This document shows, piece after piece, positions 21,112-32,009 of a stretch of 55,000 nucleotides of DNA. The notes under the pieces were generated by a model. It saw only the letters and a list, made by a program, of their open reading frames with translations, was not told the DNA's origin and did no database searches. Source of the stretch: Acanthamoeba sp. SK_2022b. Taxonomy: Eukaryota; Discosea; Longamoebia; Acanthamoebidae. The stretch is from the NCBI GenBank assembly GCA_027943245.1, contig JANDJZ010000121.1:1-55000 (forward strand). The letters run 5' to 3'. Made by a program: the position numbers and the translations under genes. Numbering within the stretch: the stretch's first letter is position 1; every line of letters begins with the position of its first letter.

Positions 21112-21113
21112 TA

Positions 21114-21416
21114 ATAGCAGGAAAAAAAAATGGGAGCTATCAGGTCTATTACCAACGTAACCACGTTTTTCCTTTCCATTTTCCCTTTCATGGAAAGGAA
21201 AGGCAAGGATTTCATGCGGTTGCAGTGGAACTTCAAGAACGCCAACAACAAAAAGTAAGGGTCAGTAGTGCGGGCGGAGGTGGGGATCGATCCGGCGACC
21301 ACCCCCTGGCGAAGACAAGTCTTTTTTTTATTTGCAGTTTTTTTGCTGGGAGAAAAGGTCAAAGAAAAGGTGGCTTGGTGTTGGGCTCCGCTCGGCTCCG
21401 CTCGTGGAGGAAGGGG
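21114..21416. other. Spacer between the transposon and the OSCA gene, no gene seen
   Basis: Contains a short inverted repeat (CCTTTCCATTTTCCC and TCATGGAAAGG, about 21170-21205), a T run and the 3' flank of the channel gene. Open frames here show no family features. Confidence 0.5.
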
Positions 21417-22036
21417 CTACTCGTGGGGGTCGGTAGAGCGTAGGATGGCCAGTCGCTCGTCGCCGATGCTGGCGCTCGGGCTGAAGCTGCTCTCCGTCGA
21501 CGAGGCTGCAGAATCGACGTTGTGGGTCGGCACGGATGGTCGCCGATGCTGGACAACCGGCACTGCCCCGGCGGTCTCCTCGCCCGCGTCGTCGGCGCCC
21601 ACTCCCACGCCCTCGTCGCGGCGCGAGCTCGCTCGCTGCCACCCGGGCTCGCCCTGCTCCACGTCGCCGCCCACGCTGTAGCGTTCGCTTCGGTCCTCGT
21701 CCCGCTCGACGTCCTCCACGGATCGGCGGCCGCCGTGCCTCTCCTTGGTCTTGCCCTTGCCCGAGCCAGACCGGCTCCTGCTCCTGCTGCGTCTGGCCTT
21801 GCCTTCGCTTCCGCTGCTGCCGCTGGCATGCTCGGAGCCCAGCAGCGGGCGTTGGTAGCTCCCGTGGCCCTCGCCCTCGCTGTCGTCGTCGTCGTCGGAC
21901 GTGAGGTCCAGCAGGAGCGCATCGCCAAGCAGCGGGTCGAGCAGCGGGGAGATGAACGTCGGCTGCTTCTTGCCCAGCAGCCTGTTCTTGCTTCGCCTGT
22001 GCACACCAATCCACTCGTCAATGCCATACGCTCGTG

Positions 22037-22100
<64 letters not shown>

Positions 22101-22713
22101 GGGAGGCCTACCGCATGGCGTCCTGCAGCTTGGCGGTCTTCCAGCTCCAGAGCTCGGCGCCGCCCAGGCTGGACTCGTCAAGCTGCCGCTCCTGCACGTG
22201 CTCCTGCTCGTTGTCCTCGTCGTACCACCCGTTGTCCACGGCGTCCTCCTCCTCGCGCTGCAGCGGCGGCTGAAGGTAGGCGCCTGGGAGTGGGCGTTAG
22301 TCTTGGGAGGAGCCAGCGCCGTGCGCGTGATCACGTCTCATCATCATCACCATCATCATCATCGTCTTCATCTTCATCGAGGATTGCGCTTACCCACAAA
22401 CTCGTCCCACGACTGCGGTTTGAGGACATCGGTTCCCTCCAGTGGGCCTAGGCATCGAGAGACACAGAGACATCAGGCGCGTGTGCGCGTGCGCGTGTGT
22501 TTGTGCGTCTGTGCGTGTGCGCGGGCGCTGCGTTTACAAACGTTGTGTAGACTGTGAGGGGTGGTACCCCAGTTGGTTGTGTGGTGCCAGTGTCGGTGCA
22601 TCCAGAACCACAGGAAGGCCGTGATGAAGGGCAAGACCACGAGCGTGACGCCGCCACCGTATTGCGACAGACCTGAACGCGCAGGTGTCATGTCATGTCA
22701 TGTGTTGTGTGTG

Positions 22714-22780
<67 letters not shown>

Positions 22781-24910
22781 GAGCGAACCGAGAATGCCAA
22801 GCATGATGAGCTGGAACAGGAGGATGGCGGACATGAAGAGGTGGTAGACGATAGACCACATGGTGCCTGGTGAGCACAACCGCCATTGATAGAACCACCA
22901 AGCGTGAGCCACAGCGCACACAGCGCCCACCACAAACCAACGGCGTACCGCCGCCCTGCCATCGTTGCTCGTTGACGTAGATGAGGTTGTAGCGGTTGAT
23001 GAGGAACACCAGGCAGAAGTAGGCCATGCCAAAGATGGTGATCAAGGGCGCCATCAGACTGTAGCACAGCGTCAACGTGAACACCTGCCATACACCACCT
23101 TTCTCCGTTAGCCTTTATTTTATGATTTTTATTTTCTTTAATTAAGAATTTTTATTTTATTATTATATAATATTTGTTTTATTATTTTTTAATTTTGGTG
23201 CAGTAGGGGCGTACCAGCAGCTCCTCAGCGATCTCGAGCGAGTAATCGAACGACTCGGGTCGATACTGCTTCTTTTTCTGCAGTGCGTGGTCGGTGTAAG
23301 GGAGAAATGTCGTCCTACACGGGACCGGCTCGAGATGGAAGGAGGAGGAGGAGGAGGGGGGGTTGGCCAAGGCGGCTACTTGTACGAACCTCGCGTTCGG
23401 TGACGGGCTTGCAGAGGATGATGGTGAAGATGCGCCGGACGAGAGCCGGCAGCCGGAAGAGCTTCAGCGGAAGCCGACCAAATCCTAAACATTAAAACAA
23501 ATATTATTATTAATTATTAATTATTAATTAGTATTAAAAGAATTAGGGGATGAGAGAGATCTACCGGCAATCAGGAGGTAGTTGATGAAGAAGCCGCTCT
23601 GCTGCGGCAGCGACGAAGCCAGCAGGTCGATGATCGAGCGCGGGTTATCGATGAAGTCATCCAATACCTGCAACACACGCACACGCACACACGCACACAC
23701 GCACACACGCACACACGCACACACGCACGCAGAGATGAGTCGCAGTGTGCGCGTGGCGGTGAGAGCTCGGGGGCTCGCGAGCGGCCAGGACCTTGAGGAA
23801 GGCGCCACCGATGGTCGAGATGAGGAAGACGTTGAAGATGAGGAAGCCCCAGTAGGTGGCCATGGTCTTCCACTCGATCTTGGAGTAGCTGGACTCGCCC
23901 TGGTGCGAGTAGAGGAGCTCGATGATGGGCTTGGTGATGGAGATGAAGATCAGCAGGACCAGCGAGGGCAGGAAGCCCTCCACCACCGCCAACAGCTGCG
24001 GGCTGATGTTGTTCATCATGTCGATGATCGCTGCGTTGTTGGCCAGAGCCATCAGTCATTCGCTCCCGCACACGCACGCACACACACGCGCACGCACACA
24101 CGCACACACGCACGCACGCACACACGCACACACGCACACACGCACACACGCACGTTGGAGCCAGGTGAGGTATTCGATGTTGGAGAGGGTCTGCAGGTTG
24201 GCCAGCGATTGGACGGCGACGACGGGGAAGACCCACAGGACGATCAGGACGGTCAGCGCCGCGCTCACGAGGAGCTGGCGCACGAACCGCGAGTAGTAGG
24301 GGATCGTCACCTGCTCCCAGTTGACGTCGGACGGGTCTGCCACCGGCGGCGGCGGCGGCGCGGAGAGGGTGAGCCTCGCGATGCGGAGATGACAATGGGG
24401 GGGGGGAGAGGGAGAGAGGAGGGGGAGGAGGCGTGGCCTACCGGGGGCGGCCTCGACCCGCATGAGGTGGGGGTCGATGAAGGGCTGCGGCGGCGCCCGC
24501 GCGGGATACATCGAGTCGAACGTGATGAAGGCCGAGTGCGCCTTCTTGAACCTCTTCTCGACCACCGACGACCTGCAGTGCCGAAAATAAATTGAAATTT
24601 AAATATATTAAAATTAACAAATAATAATAAAATAAAATAAAATAAAATAAAATACGAACCTGAGGTGGGCTTTGATGACGCGGTTGACCTTCTTGATCTT
24701 GTCCCGGTAGTAGGCGATGGCGTCCACCTTGGGCCCGCAGAAGGCGAAGCAGGACAGGCCGAGCCGCTTGACCGGTCGCAGGTCCTCGAGCGTCTGGTAC
24801 TCCTTCTTGGACCGGAAGCAGTTGCACGAGAGGTAGTAGCTGGCACTGTCCAGCAAGCTGTGCCCCCCCCCCAACAGTGTCAGCGTGCCGCACACGCACA
24901 ACACACACAC

Positions 24911-24979
<69 letters not shown>

Positions 24980-25209
24980 CGGCATGAGGCGCGAGCACGC
25001 ACTTGTCCCAAAAGCCGACGTCCTGCGACTTGGCCTGCTCGCGCCTCTCCTTCTTGAGCTTCCTGCGCTGGTAGGTGATCTCGGCCCGCTCGAGCTTGTC
25101 GAGATACTTGTTCCGCTTCTGCTTGAGTCGGTCCAGCGACTGCGCCGAGTACACAAACTGCACGTCCACCACCTTGGTGTGCAAGTGGTCCTCGAACCTA
25201 CGCCGTGTG

Positions 25210-25269
<60 letters not shown>

Positions 25270-25613
25270 TTAGCACTGGCGGCTGCGTTGAAGCAACGAA
25301 TCGCATTCCATGCGAGGTCTCCTCACCATCGCTGCAGTTCGGGCTTGTCCATGAGGCGGTCGGGAATGTTCCTGAGCAGGAGCGTGAAGCTGCGCGGCTC
25401 GCTCCTGCCGGTGCGCGCATTGCAACGATGACGGCCAAACATCACGACGACGACCACGACGATGAGAAGACCGAGGGTGAAGAGGGGAGATTTGAAGGGG
25501 GGGGGCACATACCTGTCCATGTACCGCCGACGCACCACGGCATAGCGGCGGTAGCTCCACCACATGACGGCGTACGCGCCAAACGAATACAAGTAGGTGA
25601 ACACGACTGCACG

Positions 25614-25673
<60 letters not shown>

Positions 25674-26475
25674 AAGAGGCAGGTCAGAGTGAAACCAGAG
25701 AGAGAGAGAGAGAGAGAAAGGGTGACGCAACTGTGGGCGATCATCTTGGGGTCGTCGTCGCGGAGATTGGAGATGGTAAAGCGGCCCATCTCGGTCACCT
25801 TGCGGCTGTTGGCGCCAGAGTAGTTGATGGGCAGAATGATGGCCAGGCCCACGAACATCATGCCGAGGCTCATCTGATCAACGCCGCAGACCACAACGCG
25901 GGAGGTGAGCGAGACACGTCACGCAGCGTGAGAGGAGGCGTGAGAGGAGTGGTCCATTGACATACCCCGAGGCACAGGCGAATGAACTGCACGTAGACCA
26001 GCGCATCGGGGCCGTGCGTCCTCCACAGCCTCTCGTCGGTGTATCTGTTTATTTGTACTATTAGTATTATTATTATTATTATTATTTTAATTTTATTTGT
26101 GAGGAATTAAATACATTGAATAATAATAATAATTAGTTCAAGTTAATTGATGGAGAGAACAAGGGGCTGCACGCACCTCAAGCTTTGCCAGACCCAGAGA
26201 ACCAAGCTCTTCCAAAATGTGGCCGAGATGGGATTATCGATGGCCTTCTTTCGCGGGGCGTAGAATCGATAGAGGCCAAAGATCCTGCGTCTGTGGATGA
26301 GAGAAAAGCCGATGATGCAGAGCGCCCCTATGGCCACGTTGATGTAGATTGAGGTGTAGAATTTCTCAAAGGACAAATCTTCGGTAGTGTTGTTGGTCAC
26401 CGTGGCACTGGCGCGTGCAACCCGGTACGGTGTGGCCATCGCTGCCTCCCCTGGTGGCAGAGTACTGGCATCCAT
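21417..26475 (-). CDS. OSCA/CSC1/TMEM63-family osmosensitive cation channel
   Basis: Nineteen exons: 26475-26177, 26044-25966, 25873-25732, 25606-25513, 25404-25327, 25197-25003, 24857-24660, 24572-24442, 24336-24154, 24030-23792, 23667-23565, 23484-23390, 23277-23215, 23084-22949, 22866-22780, 22672-22568, 22447-22394, 22283-22112, 21996-21417. Family features: N-terminal helix NVAIGALCIIGFSLIHR, RSFTLLLRNIPDRL before the cytosolic domain, AFITFDS, DVNWEQVTIPYYSRF, then the DUF221 core with QLLAVVEGFLPSLVLLIFIS, FFINYLLIAG, PLITIFGMAYFCLVFLINRY and YVNEQRWQGG. The C-terminal tail (exons 18-19) is charged and Ser-rich. These are mechanically or osmotically gated cation channels of plasma or lysosomal membranes. 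Intron 15 has a GC donor. Six introns carry CA, TG or ACGC repeats. Confidence 0.93.
22038..22098. repeat. (TG)n microsatellite in OSCA intron 18
   Basis: About 30 units; reads (CA)n on the gene's sense strand. Confidence 0.95.
22700..22770. repeat. (TG)n microsatellite in OSCA intron 15
   Basis: TG repeat ending in CGCGCGCG. On the sense strand the intron begins GCGCGCGCG then (CA)n and contains no GT usable as donor. Confidence 0.95.
23669..23727. repeat. (ACACGC)n minisatellite in OSCA intron 10
   Basis: Imperfect units of CACACG/CACGCA on the plus strand between exons 10 and 11. Confidence 0.9.
24066..24153. repeat. (ACACGC)n minisatellite in OSCA intron 9
   Basis: Same unit family as 23669-23727, in the neighbouring intron, abutting the exon 9 donor. 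Confidence 0.9.
24897..24979. repeat. (CA)n microsatellite in OSCA intron 6
   Basis: About 38 units, (TG)n on the sense strand. Confidence 0.95.
25211..25268. repeat. (TG)n microsatellite in OSCA intron 5
   Basis: About 29 units, (CA)n on the sense strand. Confidence 0.95.
25615..25671. repeat. (TG)n microsatellite in OSCA intron 3
   Basis: About 28 units, next to the acceptor of exon 4; (CA)n on the sense strand. Confidence 0.95.
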
Positions 26476-26631
26476 GCAGGCTAGTGATGTGGCTGCCCTC
26501 CCCTCTTCGCTCTACTATTCCTTGGCTCGGGCTCAGGGCACGCGACTTTGGTATTAAAAGCAATAAACAACAGAATTACGCATAAAAACTAATAAAAAAG
26601 GGAAGAGAAAAAAGAGAATAGCGCAAGAGAG

Positions 26632-27276
26632 ATGGAAGGGAGTGTGGCCATCCGTTCGCCAGAACGGCCAAGTGCGAAAGTAGGAAAACGCAAGAGTAGG
26701 GGATCGTCCATGGACGGCTCAGACGATGCAGACATTGACGAAAAGTTTGATAGGCTGCTGGCCATCTCGGCCGAGGTGAAGCGCGCCGAGGCGACAGCCA
26801 CGGAGAAGATTCATCTGTGGCGCAGCGCCAGCGGCTTCGAGGCGATGTCTGCCGCCCTCAAGGAATGGCAGTTTTGGACTCACGAAAAGGAGCGGCTCGT
26901 CACTACGCAACTGCGCCCCTTGGCTCAGGAGATCGTAGCATTTTACAAAAGGCAACTTGATGAAGACGCTGAGCGTGTCATCGAGGATGATGATGAAGAA
27001 GATGAAGATGGGGAAAACCAGGCACAAGGCGAGAGTGAGGCTCCACTCGGGCGAGGGAGACAAAGGACTTCATCAACCTCCCGGACGAGTAAGAGTGATG
27101 TGGACGACCTCGCGATGAGCCTATCCGAGGTGCTGTCGCTTGTGGAGAGGGTGCGAGCAAACTCAATGGACCGACACGGCAGCCCCTCCAAGCGCAGGAG
27201 GAACATGCCCGTCGAGGACCAGGAGAGCGAGTGCATGTCCGCAGAAGACAGGACCTCAAGCGAGAACCATGCGTGA
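26632..27276 (+). CDS. Hypothetical acidic/basic nuclear-type protein
   Basis: Intronless, 214 residues from MEGSVAIRSPERPSAKVGKR, divergent from the OSCA gene (gap 26476-26631, likely a shared promoter). Residues about 35-110 are predicted helical (FDRLLAISAEVKRAEATATE, LKEWQFWTHEKERLV, PLAQEIVAFYKRQLDED), then an acidic run EDDDEEDEDGE, a Ser/Arg segment, a second helix LSEVLSLVERVR and an NLS-like SKRRR. No family recognised. Confidence 0.6.
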   Translation: MEGSVAIRSPERPSAKVGKRKSRGSSMDGSDDADIDEKFDRLLAISAEVKRAEATATEKIHLWRSASGFEAMSAALKEWQFWTHEKERLVTTQLRPLAQEIVAFYKRQLDEDAERVIEDDDEEDEDGENQAQGESEAPLGRGRQRTSSTSRTSKSDVDDLAMSLSEVLSLVERVRANSMDRHGSPSKRRRNMPVEDQESECMSAEDRTSSENHA

Positions 27277-27446
27277 CTGCGACAAGTCGATCGTATATAC
27301 TCCTCCACCAAGCGCCTCTGTATATAAACTACTGTACGACTACTCCTCGTTGCATGTAGAAGCCAGCCCTAGCAGAGTGCGGCAAGCACGCCTCGTTGTC
27401 GGTACAGCGGCGTGGTTGATTGCCTTTTAGGTCAAATATGTCGACA

Positions 27447-27517
27447 GGCGCCGTAGTTAAGTGGTAAAATTCTCGCTTAGGGTGCGAGAGGCCCCGGTTC
27501 GATTCCGGGCGGCGCCC
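27447..27517 (+). tRNA. tRNA-Pro (anticodon AGG)
   Basis: A 71-nt cloverleaf without intron. Acceptor stem GGCGCCG (27447-27453) pairs with CGGCGCC (27510-27516). D arm with GTTAAGTGGTAAA, anticodon stem CTCGC/GCGAG around loop TTAGGGT giving anticodon AGG, and T arm CCCGGTTCGATTCCGGG. Internal promoter boxes A and B are in the D and T arms. A T5 run at about 27523 suits a Pol III terminator. The anticodon arm is the one typical of eukaryotic proline tRNAs. Confidence 0.95.
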
Positions 27518-27544
27518 AATCCTTTTTGTGCTTCCAATGGAGGC

Positions 27545-29296
27545 GCTGTGCAGCAAAAAAGGTCTGTGATTGATGATCCTCACACAGGCCAGTGCCATCA
27601 CATACACCCAAATGTTGATGACAGTTGACAAATTGCCTCTGAGACAACTGTAACCTTGGCTATCATAGCTAAGCACTGTTGTGCCCAGACATCAATCTAA
27701 TCTACCTTAACAATCATCCTATCACTACTATATATATTCATGTAGGTAGTGCATAGTGCTCCTCTTGTCTCTTTTCTCATTTTAATACACACATTCATAT
27801 GTTGTACATGCTCAATACACTATCACCACCAGCCCATATCACTAAAAACATTACCACCCAGCTCCTGCCCAGATCAGAATAAACGTCTTAACCCAGTGGT
27901 GGACACCCAGGCAAGGGAATGGATGAAGGACCCTCATGCCTCTGCTACACAAGTTGAGTGAGAGTGTCTGCCCTCTGCAATGGTGTTGCCCCCTCTTGGC
28001 AGAACATTCCCACTCACAAACAGCTGCATAATAAAAAAAACATTACCAGATACAGAAATGCTTTGGTGGTGGTGGTGGTGGTGACACAGTGCAGAACATC
28101 CTGTGGCCCTGTCCATGAAAGCAGTTTGTGGGGGAGGCAGGAATCAGCCCTTCCACTACCTCATCATGGCAGCTGATGCTATTTGCCAGCTTGCACAACT
28201 GTTAATTGATGGCACATTCAGCTTGGTTGAGGGACACATGGCCCTGACCACCATGGTCAAGGTGGGGCAAATAGGTGTGCCAATGGCTTGGTTGCTCAGC
28301 CAGAGTACCACCAAGCAGATGTACCTTCATTTCCTTCAGTGTGTTGCAGCTTGTGATGGCTGCAACTACAATGCCATTGGCTGCAGGATGTGCCACAATG
28401 CTGATTACTTTACTTCACAAGCATGTGGGTGGAGACTTACCCTGCTCACCTTGGGCAGCATTTTGGCACACTGGCCCTGCAGGCATTCCCACTAAAAGCC
28501 AGATCCTTGAGGGTTGGCACAACAGGATCCAGCATTATTCCCAAGCCCCATGAGGACACAAATCATGCTGTTGCAACTCTGGGATGAGTTTGGGCACTCT
28601 CATGGGCTTCTCTTGTCCTTCTCTCATGGAGCTCACAAAAGAAAAAGAGAATGATGCTGAATGGTGGTGGACTGCAGCAGCAACACTGCCTGCTGGTCCC
28701 CCTCCTGCTCCAACTGTTTCTCCACTCCCTTCTGTCAGCAAGGCCAAAATACCCCTTGTTGCCTGTGTTGCAGAATGGTGTGAGCAATACTGGCAGCCTT
28801 CGCCTGACTAAAATGCAGTCTTTCTACAGCCCCCTTCCTCTCAGAACCTCTCCACTGCCACAAGCCCTTTCTTAAAATCAAAATATATAAAACAACCAGT
28901 CCAACTTTGTGACTTGGCCAAACCTGATCTTTCCCACTGGGGACCAATGGAGTTGACATGAACCATGGGACCAAGTCCAAGTTTCCAAGAGTCAGACAGA
29001 ACCCAATCCAGCTGGTTTTGTTAAACCATCAGTAAATTTAACTTCATTTTCACAACACAAAAACAACCCTCCATTTTTTTCACCTCTCCATTGACTTTTA
29101 CTTCACTTTCACCTCATTAAAATCCATTTTATTGTGCATAACAAACAATTACCCACTCACATTATGGCTGCTTCCTGCAGCTTTTCTTTATGCTTTGCCA
29201 GCCCATTTTGTCTGGTTTTACTAGGACTACAGTTGCCAAACACTCAAAACCACCAAAAAAAGTCAATGTGGGTCTACATAAAGATTGGCTGGTCAA
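27545..29296 (+). mobile_element. Degenerate Mutator-like element relic, nearly free of CpG
   Basis: The plus strand carries a broken transposase-like frame. The best segment (28103-28495) includes LLIDGTFSLVEGHMALTTMV and VPMAWLLSQSTTKQMYLHFL, the pattern around the first catalytic Asp of MULE transposases. ILEGWHNRIQHYSQAP follows at about 28507, in line with the later MULE region. Frames are interrupted and the 5' part is unclear, so it is a relic. Between 27545 and 29296 I count only two CpG (27884 and 28801), although flanking genes are rich in CpG. No terminal repeats found by eye. Confidence 0.6.
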
Positions 29297-29477
29297 CGCA
29301 GGGCCTCTAATCTCTCGCCTGTGGCGTGAAAGCTCGCCATCAGGGAAATGAAGTCCACAGAGTCGACGATTTCACGAGCTAACACGTCATTCCTGATACG
29401 CCGCCTTAAATGAACAGCCGCCTTAACCATTTTAAGGCGCTGGCATTTATTGACAAAAAGCCAGTCTCCTGCAACGT

Positions 29478-29999
29478 TCAATAGGGGCGAGTGTACTTGG
29501 TCCAGCCGCCATTGTAAGCCAAGCAGCCGGGCACAGCAGACCTGGGGAACCAGGTAATCTTCATGAAGCCAGCATCTACCACGTCTACCACAACGTTGGT
29601 CTGGCCCACACACTGGAGGTAAGTCCAACGCCACAAGCATGAACATGTTTAATTGAGCGAGCCTCGTACCCAGGAGCAGAACACGGTGGGGTTGTTGATC
29701 TGCCACAGAGCGCCCTCACCAAGGCCATAGCCGCCATAAAGAGTGACATTAAGGAAGTAGGGCACGCTTGTAGTCGACGAGACGCCAAGCAGCACGTTGC
29801 CCTGCTGCACGAGCTTTACAGAGTAGCCCTGGCTATTGCTCTCGCCGATGCCCGACCACACTCCCGAGAGGTCGCTGGTCGTGTTGGCCTCGAGCAGGCG
29901 CACCGCAGAGTGTTCAGGGCCCGAGGCCATAGCAGAAGCACTGGTCAAAACAAAGCAGGACGCGAAGCACACAATAGCAGCGAACAGCCAAGACCTCAT
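29478..29999 (-). CDS. Small secreted protein of unknown function
   Basis: Exons 29999-29670 and 29612-29478, phase 0, 154 residues. A signal peptide is clear (MRSWLFAAIVCFASCFVLTS then ASA). The mature part has repeated beta-type segments (DLSGVWSGIGESNSQGYSVK, GNVLLGVSSTTSVPYFLNVT, WQINNPTVFCSWC, MKITWFP) and Cys residues that could form disulfides, ending WTKYTRPY. No known family; the shape suggests a small all-beta extracellular domain. The leader is preceded by a (CCA)-rich 5' flank. Confidence 0.7.
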
Positions 30000-30320
30000 T
30001 GTTGTTGGGGTGGTGGTGGTAGAGGGATATGAGCTAGACGAGTGGAGCGCAAGTATTTAAGGCTACAGCCCCGACAACCTCCGCATATGGTGGCTTTAAG
30101 GTGGCGTTGAAATCCTAACCTTATTGCTTATTGGCCAATATCCTGCCAATTACAGCTGCCCTACCCTGATGCAGCCTAAGACGATTTTTCCTGTGCCTCT
30201 CGCGCCTCTTGTACTCCTCCCCTTCTCCTGGTGCTCGACAAGGGCATTGCGTTGGGCTATGGGCAGTCGATGAACAACATGTTTGAGTAGATAGTTTATT
30301 TGTAATGGAAGCGTGAGGCA

Positions 30321-30540
30321 TCAGGCAGGAATGGCCTTGATGAGCACTTCGTACACCAGGAAGAGATGACTGCGTTCACGGTAACGAGCGCACCACGGTG
30401 GTGCCCAGGCCGGTGAAGAAGACCCGATGGCCGTCGGCTCTGTAGCTCTTCACCGCGCAGTCCCACATGCCCTTGTATTCGGGGGAGGTCTGCAGGCGGG
30501 ACTTGATCACATAACGGCAGCAAAGGAGATCCGGCGCCAA
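30321..30540 (-). pseudogene. SLC25 mitochondrial carrier fragment, frameshifted
   Basis: The minus strand preserves the third carrier repeat of an acylcarnitine/ornithine-type carrier: VIKSRLQTSPEYKGMWDCAV, then FFTGLGTTVVRS, then a homologous end FLVYEVLIKAIPA in a different frame. Two single-base losses break the reading near 30383 and about 30 bases later, and nothing homologous precedes the fragment, so only the last part of a gene remains. Confidence 0.65.
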
Positions 30541-31310
30541 TCTCATAAAGACCTTTTCGGTCATCGAGCTTGGGCTCGCCCCCGGCGCCTGCCCTGCGAC
30601 GGCTCTCTCCCTCTCTCCCTCTCGGAGCGCGAGGCCGCCGCGTCGTGCAGCGCGTCTCGCTCTGGCGGATCTCGGTAAGTCGCCTGCCCTCTGCCTCTCT
30701 CCCCCGCGGCTGACGTGGCGTGACGTGGCACCCCGTGTCGTGGCAGGCGTGGGGCACAGGAGCGACATATCGCTGGCCTCGCTGCCGGTCCCGGCGCCTC
30801 TGCTGATGGCCGACCCGCTGCGCGTCACGCTGGCCTGCAGCGCCGGCGCCGGTGTCGACAACAATGACGACAGGGCCGACGCGCGTGCGGTGCAGGTCGT
30901 GTGCGGCGATTTCGCACACGTGCGCGCGCGCGGAGAACCGCGGGGCCGTCGCCGTCAGCCTGCTTCTCCGTCTACCAAGTATGCGTACACGCGCGTGTTG
31001 TGTGCGTGTTGTTGTGTGCGGAGGCTAACGGCGGAATGCGGGCCAGCCAAAGGTGTCGCTGCTCAACAAGCTCCTGTGGGTGGGCTCCCTCCACGCGACG
31101 TTTGCCAACGTGGTCCCGGGCGAGACGGTGGGGCACACGGTCAGCCTCTGCGCGGTGCAGTCCGGCTGCTACGGGCAGGCCTCGGTCACCAACGACGCGC
31201 ATTGGGCCACCCGCCCTCTCACGCTCCAGGCCACGCTCCCCGTTTCTTCTTCTATGGTGCCCGCCGCGCTCGAGTCATCGTCGTCCGCGGCCATGGTCTC
31301 CAGCTCGTGA
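30541..31310 (+). CDS. 3' part of a TRAPP-complex-subunit-like gene (model incomplete)
   Basis: The last exon 31047-31310 is well supported: PKVSLLNKLLWVGSLHATFA, GETVGHTVSLCAVQSGCYGQ, then a Ser-rich tail and stop. A beta-sandwich end of this kind with W-x-G and a CxxxGxY-type motif recalls the C-terminus of TRAPPC8-like subunits of the vesicle-tethering TRAPP complex; that naming is tentative. Upstream exons probably include about 30748-30900 (GVGHRSDISLASLPVPAP ... ADPLRVTLACSAG), after an exon ending at a GTAAGT donor near 30674. I could not close all phases and see no start. Upstream lies the carrier pseudogene, so the gene may be truncated. Confidence 0.4.
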
Positions 31311-31357
31311 CACCTCTCCTGCATTCTTCGCGCGACCAATCAATCAATCAACTGCGC

Positions 31358-31606
31358 CCTTCTTGGTTGCTTCTCTCCCTATCCCACAATAAAGGCGTTG
31401 CTGGGGGCTAGCGGCCATCATGTAGGCTCCACGCAGCTCAGGCAGACCGGGAGTGGTGCATCCGTCGATGAGTTACTCCGAATTGTCGCACAGAAAGTTA
31501 CACCGTACCTTGGCCGCCATGCCCCGACCCGCCCCGAGCACAGCTTGGGGAAGGGCTGTGGGCTGTGGCCTAGTATCCAAACTCATGACGCAATCACCAA
31601 CTTTTT
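31358..31606 (+). repeat. Direct duplication, copy 1
   Basis: Begins CCTTCTTGGTTGCTTCTCTC, includes a CACAATAAAGG polyadenylation-like site and ends at the CAATCACCAAC segment. It recurs at 31766-32009 at roughly 85 to 90 percent identity by eye. It follows the TRAPP-like stop, so copy 1 is probably the natural 3' end of that gene. Confidence 0.9.
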
Positions 31607-31765
31607 TGTTTTGGCCAAATCGACGCTACACTTGGGCTATGCCGCGATGAGGCGTACTGGCGATGCCGTTCGTGATAGTGAGGAAGGGCATAGATGTAGT
31701 GCCCAGGCGCAATATCGGCGCATATTTTTTGCAAAAAAAAAAAATTGACTTCGCCCGGGTCTCCA

Positions 31766-32009
31766 CCTTCTTGGTTGCTTCTCTCCGTCTCCCACAATAA
31801 AGGCTTACTGGGGGCAGCGGCCGTCACGTAGGCTCAACGCAGCTCAGGCAGAGCGGGAGTGGTGCATAGGTCGATGAGTTACATCGAGAAGTCTTGTCAA
31901 AAAACAACCGTACCCGGCCGTCATGCCCCGACCCGCCGCGAGCACAGCTTGGGGAAGGGTTGTGGGTTGTGGCCGAGTGTCATAACTCATGACGCAATCA
32001 CCAACCTTT
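31766..32009 (+). repeat. Direct duplication, copy 2
   Basis: Same orientation as copy 1, about 160 bases further on, again with CACAATAAAGG. The spacer holds an A12 run near 31732-31744. Confidence 0.9.

Noticed and set aside
21262..21312. tRNA-like segment (GGGGATCGATCCGGCGACC)
   Set aside because: It resembles a reversed T arm, but the stem does not pair and no acceptor or anticodon stem can be built.
23669..24153. CRISPR-like array from regularly spaced repeats
   Set aside because: Repeats are contiguous simple sequence in introns, with no unique spacers and no cas genes; the genome is eukaryotic.
29293..29477. Continuation of the secreted-protein gene downstream of its stop
   Set aside because: An open frame continues on the minus strand but in another phase and without Cys or signal features; it is taken as 3' untranslated sequence.
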